Of a stretch of 64,000 nt of DNA, positions 11,279-21,241 are shown piece after piece (the stretch's first letter is position 1; each line of letters opens with the position of its first letter). Origin of the DNA: Gautieria morchelliformis (Eukaryota; Basidiomycota; Agaricomycetes; Gomphales; Gomphaceae); assembly GCA_015179125.1 (NCBI GenBank), contig WHVA01000308.1, forward strand, positions 62,001-126,000, given 5' to 3'. A program made the position numbers and the translations under genes. The notes under the pieces were generated by a model. The model did not search any database. It was not told where the DNA came from and worked only from the letters and a program-made list of their open reading frames with translations.

Positions 11279-12543
11279 TCATGCTTGTGGGTCCTGTTGT
11301 GCTATTGGGCCACGCTGAACTTCTTTGACAAGAAGCCTGCTGGCCGGCACGTTTTCCAGTCGGGGCCCTGGCGTTATACGGCGCTGACGCCCGACTTCGA
11401 TCCATCCGTGATGACCCAGATAGGGTCATTGCTCCAGGGGTCGATATTATTATAATGTTAGAGGTGCTTGGGGCATGCGCATTGACTCGAGCGCAGAGGC
11501 AGAATCGACTCAACTCCTGGTGCGCATTGACTCAAGCGCAGGGGACTACGGCTTGTGACTCGAAGCTGGACAGATAAGATTTGTATCATATTCTATGGTA
11601 CATGGGATGGGACTTATACTGTGGTGGATAGGAGTTTGGCTACAGGCTAAATAGATGTTTAAATATGCTGCGGCTGATGCATATATGCAGCTGGCTCCCT
11701 ACAGATGAGCCATGGTCCGTGTATTGGGTTTTGGCTAGTACTCAGATCTTATTGCATGCGTGGTGCCTCGGCTCAGCTCTATGACTCGATGTGTGATCCA
11801 GCACATGCAGTGGGTTGTCCACTCACATGTATACAAGGGTGAGCGACTCGGTCCATTACCTTGTGGCTGCAACAGTCGACCGGTCCTAGGATGGGGGCCT
11901 TGCAGGCCAGTGCCTTTATGCTTTGTAGGCACTTGTCCAGCAGTGGCGTCCATTCGAATGGCCAGTTGTTGTGGACACACCCTGATAATAGGGTGGTATA
12001 TGTGTTCACGTCTGGCATGTAATGTGCCAGGTATTGTACGAGTCTGAGGAAGCATTTGACGTCATTGAATGTCCTGGGCCTCCTCCATTTGCAGATGTGT
12101 TTCATTTTGTCCGCATGTGCATGCACCCCTTGGCCGTCTATGATGTGGCCAAGACACTCCATTCGTTCCGAATAAAGGTCGACTTTCTTCTTGGTCAAGA
12201 AGAGGTGGTTTTTGCGTAGTCTGTTGAAGACTATGCTGAGGTGTTCTTCATGCTCCTTAATCGAGTGCGAGAAGACGAATATATCGTCCATATACAGGTG
12301 GACGAAGCGACCTATGCAGTTGTGGAAGATTGCTGTCATCAGACGTTGGAATGTCGATGGCGCGTTGCAATCTCCCATCTGGATTACTTGACTTCGGAAC
12401 ATGCCAAGTATCATTGCAAATGCCATCTTTGTGACGTGCTCAGGATGGATCCGGATCTGCTCGTATGCTTCAGACATATCGAGCTTTGTCCGGTATTGGC
12501 AGCACACTATGTCACTGCAGATAACATCCTGATCTGGGAATCA
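11279..12543 (-). mobile_element. Ty3/gypsy fossil fragment inside the Helitron
   Basis: Minus-strand reverse-transcriptase and start of RNase H region of a Ty3/gypsy element, best seen between 11779 and 12507. Only this part of the pol region is present; no capsid part, integrase or paired LTRs were recognised. Both outer limits are set by the surrounding Helitron repeat, which stops near 11278 and resumes at about 12545, so the fossil interrupts the repeat. It is a truncated, long-dead copy with few breaks inside the surviving piece. Confidence 0.75.
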
Positions 12544-12544
12544 T

Positions 12545-13780
12545 TGCCTCCCACCTTTCTTGATGGTCATTACTGGCTCTAGTGTGTTTTTTTCCTGTAA
12601 TATCTATAATTTCTTCCAATAATTTTTGCTTTTTTATCCTCTTTTTGTCTTCTTTTCAGCCACCTCTCTCAATGCCTCTCACCTTGCCTGTCTGATATTG
12701 CTGCATCTGGTGTGTCTTGCTATCCTGGTTTGATATTTATTAGAATCAGCTTCTCTCCATGGTAAATATTGCTATTTCTTCTATAATTTTCGCTTTTTTA
12801 ATCACTTTTTGACTTCTTTTCAGCTTAGGTTGCTCCTCTCATTGCCTCCCACCTGTCTTGGTCATCACTACTGCCTCCTGTGTGTTCTTTCTTTATCATA
12901 TCTGTCATTTCTTCTAATAATTTTCGCTTTTTTATCCTCTTTTTGCCATCTTTTCAGCCCAGGTTCCTCCTCTCAGTGCTTCCCACCTTTCCTGTCTGCC
13001 ATTGCTACATCTGGTGTGTGTCGTGCTATCATATTTGTTTTGTTTTGACATTTATTAGAATCAGCTTCTCTCCATGGTAAATATTGCTATTTCTTGCTAT
13101 AATTTTCGCTTTTTTTAATCTCTGTTTGACTCCTTTTCAGCCTATGTTGCTCATCTCATTGCCTCCCACCTTTATTGATGGTCATTACTGGCTCTGGTGT
13201 GTTTTTTCCTATCATATCTATCATTTCTTCCAATAATTTTCGCTTTTTTATACCCTTTTTGCCTTCTTTTCAGCCCATGTTCCTCCCCTCAGTGCCTCCC
13301 ACCTTGCCTATCTGCCATTGCTGCTTCTGGTGTGTCTCTTCCTATCATATTTATGTTGTTTTGATATTTATTAGGATCAGCTTCTCTCCCTGGTATTTCT
13401 TGCAATCATTTTCGCTTTTTTAACCTTTTTAGCCTATGTTGCTCCTCTCATTGCTTCCCACCTTTCTTGGCCATCATTACTGCCTCTGGTGTGTTTTTTC
13501 CTTATCATATCTGTCATTTCTTCCAATAATTTTCGCTTTTTTATTCTCTTTTGGCCTTCTTTTCAGCCCAGGTTCCTCTCAGTGCCTCCCACCTTGCCTG
13601 TCTGCCATTGCTGCATCTGGTGTGTATCTTGCTATCATATTTATGTTGTTTTGATATTTATTAGGATCAGCTTCTATCTGTGGTGTTTCTTCCTGTAATT
13701 TTCTCTTTTTTGACCTCTTTTTGACTTCTTTTCAGCCCAGGTTGCTCCTCTCATTGCCTCCCACCTTTCCTGCTCAACAT
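12545..13780 (+). repeat. Tandem array, about 290-316-bp period, intron-like units
   Basis: Four imperfect copies of a composite unit, visible as recurrences of AG(A/G)ATCAGCTTCT near 12742, 13057, 13373 and 13663. A further partial copy lies at about 11222, on the far side of the gypsy fossil. Each unit contains two half-units with TGCCTCCCACCTT, CTGGTGTGT and a pyrimidine-rich CTTCTTTTCAG acceptor-like string; one half has GGTAAATATT, a donor-like string. The array looks like repeated intron-exon junction sequence, but no continuous reading frame crosses it. Confidence 0.8.
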
Positions 13781-14600
13781 TACTGCATCTGGTGTTTTTT
13801 TTTCTGTCATTCTTGCAATAATTCTCCCTTTTTATCCCTTTTTGTATTTTATTTTATATGTATATACATGTATCCTGTATAGTTTAAAAAATTGATATCA
13901 ATAGATTTCTCTGAATTGGCTAAAAATTAATGACAACACCCTGCCTGCAAATATGAGTCTATTTCTCTGTTATCCATTGTATAACCTTCTGACATTTATT
14001 TATTTTCACTTGCCCCCACAATAATTTCTTTCACTTTTACGCTCTTGCAGATACACTATAAACAAGTGACATGCTACAAACAAGGGAAATGCTACTTGGG
14101 GGACATGCTATGCATGGGGGGCATGGTAAGCATGGGGGATACACTATGCAATGGGACATGCTACAAACCAGGGATACACTACGCACACTATACTGCATCT
14201 GGTGTGTTTTTTTTCTGTCATTTCTTGCAATAATCCTCGCTTTTTATCCCTTTTTGTATTTTATTTTATATGTATATACATATATCCTGTATAGTTTAAA
14301 AAATTGATATCAATAGATTTCTCTGAACTGGCTAAAAATTAATGACAACAGCCCTGCCTGCAAAAATGAGTCTATTTCTCTGCTATCCATTGTACAACCT
14401 TCTGACATTTATTTCCTACAATAATTTCTTTCACTTTTACACTCTTGCAGATACACTATAAACAAGTGACATGCTACAAACAAGGGAAATGCTACTTGGG
14501 GGACATGCTATGTATGGGGGGCACACTATGCATGGGGGGCACACTATGCATGGGGGACACCCTACACATGGGGGATAGGTTACGCATGGGGACATGGTAC
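13781..14600 (+). repeat. 410-bp direct duplication followed by short minisatellite
   Basis: Sequence from TACTGCATCTGG at 13781 repeats from 14191 with high identity, including ATACACTATAAACAAGTGAC, which occurs in both copies. The second copy runs on into short tandem units (ACTATGCATGGGGGGCAC type, about 14500-14600). Shared runs of A/T-rich sequence make this a recent duplication within the Helitron. The region to about 14920 also has two copies of CATCCAGGCT(T/C)ATCCCACAGG. Confidence 0.85.
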
Positions 14601-15145
14601 GCACACTGTACTTGGGAGACAGGCTACACTCAGGGAACACATGCCCATGGGGACATGCTACACATGATTGGCACACAGACATGGGAGAAATGGGTGGAGA
14701 CATTACCTACCCAGATGTGTTACTTAGAGCTACTTTCAATCATGACAAGATGTGTTTTACCCAAGTTTCATTTACCCAATGTATTTGACCTAACCCCTGG
14801 GCAAAGCACGGGTATCATCCACCCTGGCAGTGGTCCCAGCACATCCAGGCTTATCCCACAGGTCCCTGGCAGTCTCAGGTCATCCAGGCTCATCCCACAG
14901 GTCCCCAGTGGTCCCTAACCAGTGCTGTGCCACATCCAGGCATATCCTGATGTGCAGCACAGGGGCATGGAGGAGTAGACTTGCAATATGCAGTATTTTC
15001 CTGTGGGCAGTTTTATGTTGCACTAATTGGACCATGTTCTTTAATATTGTATACAAAGAGGTATTGCTAAAGCCTGATTAAATATGTAATTTCATTCCAC
15101 CAAATAATTCTTTAATACTATCACTACCCCTGTGAGCCTTAACTA

Positions 15146-15175
15146 ACCCGGTGCGAAGCACGGGTCATTGGCTAG
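15146..15175 (+). other. Helitron 3' hairpin and CTAG end
   Basis: Bases ACCCGGTGC GAA GCACGGGT form an 8-bp stem with one bulged G and a 3-base loop; CATTGG separates it from terminal CTAG at 15172-15175, followed by host T. In Helitrons this hairpin is the replication termination signal. Confidence 0.75.
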
Positions 15176-15503
15176 TTATAATTAGCTTTGCTTTTATCTC
15201 TCGTAATTTGAGGCCCCCGGGCCATTGTATAGACCGTGTGCTTCTTTCCCCCACGTGGGGCTCTGCGCGAGCCCCCGATTATAACTTTGCGTAGTAGATG
15301 AGTCACCGACTCAGACTCGTGTACAGTAACCGACAACGGGGTAGAACGGCAGAATCAGCCCGAGGGAAATTCGAGCACATGACTGTTATCCACCAAGTGC
15401 TGTGCATGCAACACTCCCGTCGCGGTCCGACACATCGGCGTAAGTAGGGAAAGAAAGACACGCCTGCATCAGTCGGAGATGCAACGTGGCTGGCTATATA
15501 ATA
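15176..15503 (+). promoter_or_regulatory. Promoter region of the metallothionein-like gene
   Basis: A TATA box (TATATAATA, 15495-15503) lies 180 bases before the only plausible start codon, and there is no ATG between them. An AP-1/Yap1-like TGAGTCA site is at 15299-15305 with a near copy (CGACTCA) just after it. A CACGTG core is in CCCCACGTGGGG at about 15249-15260. AP-1 sites are common in fungal stress and metal genes; their use here is inferred. The Helitron ends only 319 bases before the TATA box. Confidence 0.5.
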
Positions 15504-15682
15504 CGAGGAGTGTTGCTTTTTTTTCATTCATCAAGAGCTCTTCCACCTACGCTTAGCCGTCCTCAACGTTTTGTTCAAGAATCAGCCGTACACTTTTATT
15601 CGTTCCGCTTATTCCGGACAAGGTCATTAGCGTTCCGTTCCACAGACCATTTGGCGCACCTAAGTGGTATTCGTTACATATT

Positions 15683-16114
15683 ATGGCTGTGCGTATTTCC
15701 CAGACTCGTTCGGTATGCACTCTCATCCTTCTGCGGCAGTGTTGTTCCTCCTCTAAGACCGACCAGAGTGGAGCATGTCGTTGTGGCTGTGGTTGCGGGG
15801 TAAGCCAGGTTGAGCCCAAGTACGCATATAGTCCCTGTGAATGCATGCACCGCCGACCTTGCTCGTAGCAGATCAGATTTTTCAAATAAGGAGTCGAACT
15901 TTGAGGTTTTGCCTCTCCCGCCGAGTGGCGTGAGTGCTAACTTAGACCTATTTGACTGATATACTCTGACACCCCTTGCATTATTTGATTGCAACAGCCT
16001 GATGGCAAGGCTGAACCTTCCGATGTTGATTGTAACTGTCAGCTGCCATGCCAATGCCGCAACTATCTCGGCGGGGGTAGTAGTTGCCAGCCAGGGACGA
16101 CTTGCAACACCTGA
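15683..16114 (+). CDS. Metallothionein-like cysteine-rich protein (three exons)
   Basis: Splicing 15683-15688, 15740-15799 and 15998-16114 (introns of 51 and 198 nt, GT-AG, both in phase 0) gives a 60-residue protein with 12 cysteines. It begins MACCSSSKTDQSGACRCGCG and later has DCNCQLPCQCRNY and SCQPGTTC; CC, CXC and CXCXCXC clusters are the hallmark of copper/zinc-binding metallothioneins. It has no signal peptide and no aromatic residue except one Tyr. ATG 15683 is the first ATG after the TATA box. Without the first intron the N-terminus would be MAVRISQTRSV..., which is possible but less like the family. The second intron is long for this genome, so the join could differ. Role inferred: cytosolic metal buffering. 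Confidence 0.6.
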
Positions 16115-16545
16115 AGTCAGTCCACAGTCGCTGACCTACCGCGCTTTTTTGAGCGTAAAGGAGTCGCAGCGCACCAATTCTTGTTTCCATGTACCTTTCT
16201 GATCTCCTTGTTGGCTGTCGAGCATCCTAGCGCCACAGTACTTTTCAAATGGTGTAATTTTAAGATTCTGACCATTCCAATGAACAACCCCCGGCTATAT
16301 CTTATATGTCGGGTATGTCGTGGACTCACGTTCCCGATATGCGCTGCCTTACAGACAAAGCCTCATACAAGTGGTCAGTGAAAGGCTTTGTTTTTGCTTG
16401 TGGTATTTCTTAGCAGTCGAACGGACCCGGGTGTTATCAGACAGGATTCAATGTCACGTCCTCGTCAAGTGGGCCTTGCAGGGTCTGTCTCGGGATCATG
16501 TCAGGTAAAGATATCTGGAACCCTGACAAGCTTGAATTATGATGA
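16115..16545. other. Intergenic region between convergent genes
   Basis: 3' flanks of the metallothionein-like gene (plus) and the phosphotransferase gene (minus). No feature recognised; short open frames here show no protein-like conservation. Confidence 0.5.
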
Positions 16546-17934
16546 TTAGATGGTCAGCGATTCCGTGAAGTCCCTTTCCCAGCTGTGACAGGCTTTGAGA
16601 TCATGCTCGGCGAATTCTAAGAGTCTGCGAAGGTCCTCTCCAAGATCCAAGGCGCGAACATAGTCCATCGATATTCGTCCTGCCGCCTGCACTCAACTAA
16701 GTATAAGAATCAGGCATCGAAAAAATGTTGTATATACCTCGCGAAAAGCAGACCTCAAAGGTCCAGCTTCACTTGCGGTTGCCCATGATTCTTTGGTCGG
16801 CATGATCCGTTTTACAATGTTATACTTTGGGTCGAAAATACCATCGAAACGCATAAACTCTGGATACACAGCGGCCAAGCAAGCTGGCAGCGCAGCATGG
16901 TACTTTTCAAGGTCACCGGTCAAGATGGGTCAGTGATTAGGAGAGAGTGAAATTTGGACATACTTCCCAGTCAATTATACCTGACACGATACCGTCGTTC
17001 ACCATAACATTCCTGACATCTAAGTCCTTGTGAAACAAAACAGGCCGGAGCATTGTAGGATCATCACGGGGAACCAGGCGGTGGGCCAGTACGTGCAATC
17101 GCTCAAACAACTCCGGAACCGAAAATTCATACTCTGACTGGCCACTGGCCGTCCAGGGTTGTAACTCAGCAGCTAGATATCTGATAATTCCGTGAGACGA
17201 GTCCTCAAGGAAGGGGACGTCGCCCACTCATCGATGGTGGCATAAGGCCCGCCAGTTCTGGGGTCCGATGGCATTCTGATAAAAGGCCCGACAATGGGAT
17301 GGTTCTCGTTTGTCAGCTTCTCCAAAGAGCCGATAGACGGCATTGAGATCTTGAAAATGCGCGCCGAAGCCTCAGCTAGCGATCGAACGAACTTGATCTG
17401 CGTGGAATTTAACGAGTACCGCAAGGCCTCGAGAATTAAAGCGAGTCACCTTCTCTTCGGATGTCAATTTTGGCCATGCAGACCATTGATCTTCCCCATA
17501 AAGCCTCTCCATTACGGAGAACGGTGCATCGACAGAATTGGAAGGGTCAAAGTCCCATACATAAATCTGTGGGACAGGAAGTGTCTGGTCGAGATGTTTC
17601 AGCAATTTGAGAACGAGAATCTCTCGTGTGAGCCTATCTTGGATCCACTGGTAAGATTTCTCGTCGGTTTTGAAGTTATACGTGATCCTGGCGACCAATA
17701 GCTCCCCATCAGCCATTTTTAACCCATAAACCTTTTAAAAGATGTTTATCTCGAGCAAGCTGAACGTTCCATGAGGCGAGTTACCACGTTGAAAAAACCG
17801 CGTCCAAGTCGTGTGCAGTCAAGGACTTCTCGTCCAAGCAACCGGAAGACAGCAGATTTTAGGGGGCCTAAGGTTTGGTTGTTTAGTTGTGGATTGTAAA
17901 TCGATGGTGCCTTTGAAGAGATGTGGCAGGGCAT
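16546..17934 (-). CDS. APH-fold phosphotransferase family protein, one frame break
   Basis: A minus-strand gene of five exons: 17934-17785, 17731-17450, 17397-16964, 16902-16738 and 16686-16546, with GT-AG introns of 53, 52, 61 and 51 nt. The product matches the fungal aminoglycoside-phosphotransferase-like (kinase-fold) family: GRGFFNVVYGLKMADGELLV (glycine-rich loop), HKDLDVRNVMV (catalytic HXDXXXXN) and IIDWE (metal-binding Asp), then the family-typical AVYPEFMRFDGIFDP. The start MPCHISS and end FTESLTI* are intact. Exon 3 is 434 nt, not a multiple of 3: the frame changes near 17225 between YATIDEW and GDVPFLEDSSHGI with no room for an intron. This may be a real lesion, an allele difference or an assembly error. 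Substrate is unknown; these genes form large expanded families in basidiomycetes. Confidence 0.78.
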
Positions 17935-18791
17935 CTAAGCGCGGTCAAAGGCTTAAAGTGTCAATAGCAAAGCAATCATAATGTATGTACCTTATCCGTG
18001 TCTATCATGATCCAGCTAGACTAACTCAAATTTAATCGGTAAGGATGAGTCGTATTTTTTGAGTAGGCTCGTGGTGGTTTGATGGAGACGTCTTCCGCCA
18101 ACTAGCGCCCAAACTAACTGCGCCGCTACGATGGCGTGACAATGTCACACATGGCTACACTCCCGTAATCGAGGCCGTGGATGAGTGAAGGTCTTAGCAG
18201 GAATTCTCCGGGGTCCCCTCAAGACCGAGCGCCCACATCTGCCGCAGGTACTGTTAGGATAAGTGAGACGCACGAGTAAGAACGCGAGAGTGTGTATTTG
18301 AATCGTTTGTCCTGTGAGCTCGTTGAGGCAAAAGGATGGATACATACATGAAATGTAAGGATTTATATATGTTCTCGGAACATAAGAAAGTAGAAACAAA
18401 GAAAAAAAGGATAATAAAAGGGCTTGACAATGGTACACGCAAACCTTTGATTACATAAGCGGAACGAACGCGTAATGTAAAAGCAGCTTGGTAATCCGCA
18501 AGATCCCGCAGTCGAACCCGGTTCTATATCCAAAGGTATTCGCATTAGTTCTTTCGAAGCCCCAGTGACATTAATCGATTTTACGTTCATCGACGAAAAA
18601 CTTCACCTCGTTATAGGGAAACTGCATAGACATATTAGTTATTCCTGTTTTTTTTTTCCTTTCCTTTATCGCCGTTGTTGTCTTTACCTGTATTTATACG
18701 ACATATAGCTGATTTTAACTGGTTATTCACTTTAAAAGAGACCCCTCGTTTGACTCGCTAACCCCACAATAATCACTCGCTTCGCTTGATC
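17935..18791. other. Intergenic region, divergent promoters
   Basis: About 860 bases between the divergent phosphotransferase gene and the cysteine-rich gene. No coding segment is recognised. A GTCGAACCC string at about 18512 recalls a tRNA T-arm, but no tRNA fold could be made around it. Confidence 0.4.
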
Positions 18792-20531
18792 ATGTCTTCA
18801 CCTCCCTCGACGCCGTCATCATGCCCTCCAACATATCAAGCTCTAAGTCAAACTGCTTTGGCAACCTCATCAGCACCCTCTACTCCATTTCAACGCATGC
18901 CAGCATCTAGAGCTTTCAGAACTGCTAAGGCTGGTGATGAATCAGCTCTACTTAAGCAACAGATCTACCGCCCATTTCTCGAGTCTATTGACGATGCATT
19001 TAAAAGTGGGTGGCTGCTTGACTGGAAAAAAAAAAGTGCGGAGTCATCACTCTGGCCATGGTATGTTAAACATACTTCTGGTTGTCCTGCCGCTTTTCTG
19101 ACCATTTATACAGGCCGGCAGATGAACAAGGAAAGCCCTACCATCCCACACTGTTCAACGAGGCCTTCAAACTCTTCGACATACCCATGCCGTGTTGCCT
19201 GTGTGAGACGCAAGAAAATCGGGCAACCCGGCGGCACTTTGTATGCATTTGGGTGGTAAGCAGCCCTGAATTGTCCTATCACGGTGAGGTTGCAATGGCA
19301 TGCCACAGACGGCTGTGTGGTTTTTGGAGTATGTTTTCTCCTTTGAATGCTGCATGTGCAACACACCTAACACTTCTACAGAGTCCTTATCGTCACTCTA
19401 TGCTCACCCGGACCTGGTAATGACCCAGTATCAGCGGCGAGATGTCCCCGGGCCAGGTATGCACACTTTTTCTGTCTTTTATGGTATTTCATAACCCACC
19501 TCACTAGGGATATTTGGATTTGATAGCTATGGAACGCTAGAGGAATTGCCTGTGCTCGAAGGTAGCCCAGTCCGACCTCCATCCTCATTTGTCAACACCA
19601 CTCGTAAGGGTGGATTTGGAGCAGGCAAGATGAAGCGCAGGAAGACAGGTAAGATTTGACTACATGTATCTATTTGTCTCATGTGTGGCTAGGGTTTCTT
19701 ACCTCTGAGATAGCTCGTGTGTCAGCGGCGAGGGACTGGGATTCCTTGGATAACTACGTTCCCTCTGAAGAGAAGACACTTGATGGTAAGTTACAAGTTC
19801 TAGGAAGCCTACTTTACTGCTGATACCATCAGTTCTAGGTTTGAGCTGCTCAGATTCCGTGCCCTCGACACCTGCACCAACACCTGCACCTGAGATGGTC
19901 CCCTCGGGCTCAGATCCGATCCCCTCGACGCCTGCACCGATACCTGCACCTGTGATGGTCCCCTTACATCTGTCTAAGGCTGTGGAGAAGGAAGCAGCGG
20001 GAAACTTCTTACAGGCTGAATACCTATCTGGGCGTGAGTTTTCAGTATTTACAACTACTTACATATCTTATTGATCAGACGTCAGAGATACCCAAGTCGC
20101 CTGGGGATAGGCTGTGGGGTGAGATGGCATGCCTGGTGGTACTGCCTGAATCCCGGGAGATGTGGACATACAACCGGCACATACCTCCCATTCAAGGCAC
20201 GCAGCTCCAGGCGGCATTTCATGGGCTATCATCCAATGATGGGCTTGACCCTGAGGTGTTCTGGCGTTGTGTAGATCAATGCAATTGCGGCTGCTGGTTC
20301 ACAAAAGCCTACCTCAATACGGTGCATGGGCCTGGTTGCTTGGCTTGGCCATACGATGATGCAGCACAGCATAGGGAGTTGCGACCGTCAGCCTTGCATG
20401 CCCCACCTGAACAGGCCCCTTGGTGGCAAGTGACCCAGGCTCCCCCTGCGCACACACTGTTTGCATCAGCCAGCAACCTACCATTCAGTGACACCTCAGC
20501 CCACTATGGATTTGAAGGAAATCATATGTAG
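18792..20531 (+). CDS. GRF-like cysteine-rich protein, 479 residues, seven exons
   Basis: Exons 18792-19060, 19114-19255, 19309-19456, 19508-19648, 19693-19785, 19833-20033 and 20086-20531 join in one frame (1,440 nt); introns are 44-53 nt with GT-AG ends. The first 90 residues are Ser/Pro/Thr-rich. Residues about 114-145 read MPCCLCETQENRATRRHFVC followed by WFLEY, resembling a GRF zinc finger (CXC ... RXFXXC ... FFXW), a single-strand nucleic-acid-binding fold; the final Cys is not evident. A second CCMC cluster follows near residue 150. Exon 6 encodes a two-copy repeat, SDSVPSTPAPTPAPEMVP and SDPIPSTPAPIPAPVMVP. The last exon has CVDQCNCGCWF and CLAWPY. I do not know the function; GRF-like is an inference. 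It appears intact. Confidence 0.62.
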
Positions 20532-20624
20532 GCCAAATAGATGTATATAATATTCCAACAAAGAAACTATGCACTTTTGCGTGTATTTGATATCTGAACG
20601 AGCATCATCGGCCACATTTTCTCC

Positions 20625-21010
20625 CTATATATTGCGCTTTGCACAGTCCGCCGTCATCATCGCAAGCTTCTGCCACAAGTCATTGGACACCCTCGTCTGT
20701 TCGGCAGAACGCGTCTGTGCCTCGGCCAGTGCGTTCTGCTGGTTCTCCATGTTAGCCAGGAGTTGCGCCTCCCGATCCTCAAGCGCGCTCGTGGTGTGGA
20801 GTTTGACCTCCAGCTGGTCGACACGCTTCTTCTCCTCGGCTGCCTGCCCATGAATGTCAGGCAGCTGACGCTCGGTCTTGGCTTGCTTGCAGTAGATGCC
20901 GGTCTTCACTAAACTGTCACTCTTGTTCCCCCTTTGCATCCTGCAGCTCTTGTAGCTGCACCACGAGCTCTTGGAACTCGCCGTCAGTGTGATCAGTGGC
21001 CTCGTTGACG
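20625..21010 (-). pseudogene. Duplicated coiled-coil piece of ATG11
   Basis: Minus-strand coiled-coil sequence with GEFQELVVQLQELQDAKGEQ, then, after a frame change, EEKKRVDQLEVKLHTTSALE and RSAEQTRVSNDLWQKLAMMT. The last part repeats, with changes, the start of the main ATG11 remnant at 23262-23345 (HSAEQTRVSDDLRQKLATMT). The two share about 85 bp, so this piece supplies the region that would lie before the main remnant but now lies after it on the same strand. It ends in unrelated sequence (AKRNI then stop). It looks like a rearranged fragment. Confidence 0.55.
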
Positions 21011-21241
21011 TATCAGTATAGCCACACAACGAATAGACAATGCAACACACATGTTGTCCTAGGTAAGGCAACTCGTGAAGCAGAGGCGACTTGATGAAGC
21101 CCCTTATCGAAATTGCCTCATATTGGGGTGTTCATGGGCACCGTGTTTGAGGGCAACCAAGGCAAAGACAGTCAAGCCCACAAGAGCCCATGTTCCCAGG
21201 AGAATCAGGAGCTTGCATACTATAGTGAGCGTCCTGAGATT

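Larger units (their letters stand above)
10753..15175 (+). mobile_element. Non-autonomous Helitron
   Basis: A 4,423-bp element with the structural marks of a Helitron: it starts TCTATAGTATAAAG directly after host A (10752) and ends in CTAG directly before host T (15176), so it sits between A and T. Ten bases before the end is a hairpin (15146-15165), an 8-bp stem with a one-base bulge and GAA loop. There are no terminal inverted repeats and no target duplication. No Rep/helicase frame is present. The inside holds a CT-rich minisatellite, a gypsy fossil, a 290-316-bp-period array, a 410-bp direct duplication and short minisatellites. A second hairpin resembling the 3' one (TAACCCCTGGGC...GCACGGGT, about 14791-14813) suggests end duplication or nesting. 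The terminal signals support the call; membership of a named family is unknown. Confidence 0.78.

Noticed and set aside
14437-14703. Minus-strand frame with repeated CPPC-type words, and CRISPR-like look of the short repeats
   Set aside because: Short degenerate minisatellite units without unique spacers, within a eukaryotic Helitron; neither a protein nor a CRISPR array.
16002-16202. Plus-strand frame MARLNLPMLIVTVSCHANAA with a signal-peptide look
   Set aside because: It overlaps exon 3 of the metallothionein-like gene in another frame; the cysteine-rich frame with good splice sites is more convincing.
18440-18540. Possible tRNA gene on the minus strand (GGGTTCGACT string)
   Set aside because: No A box at the right distance and no cloverleaf could be drawn.
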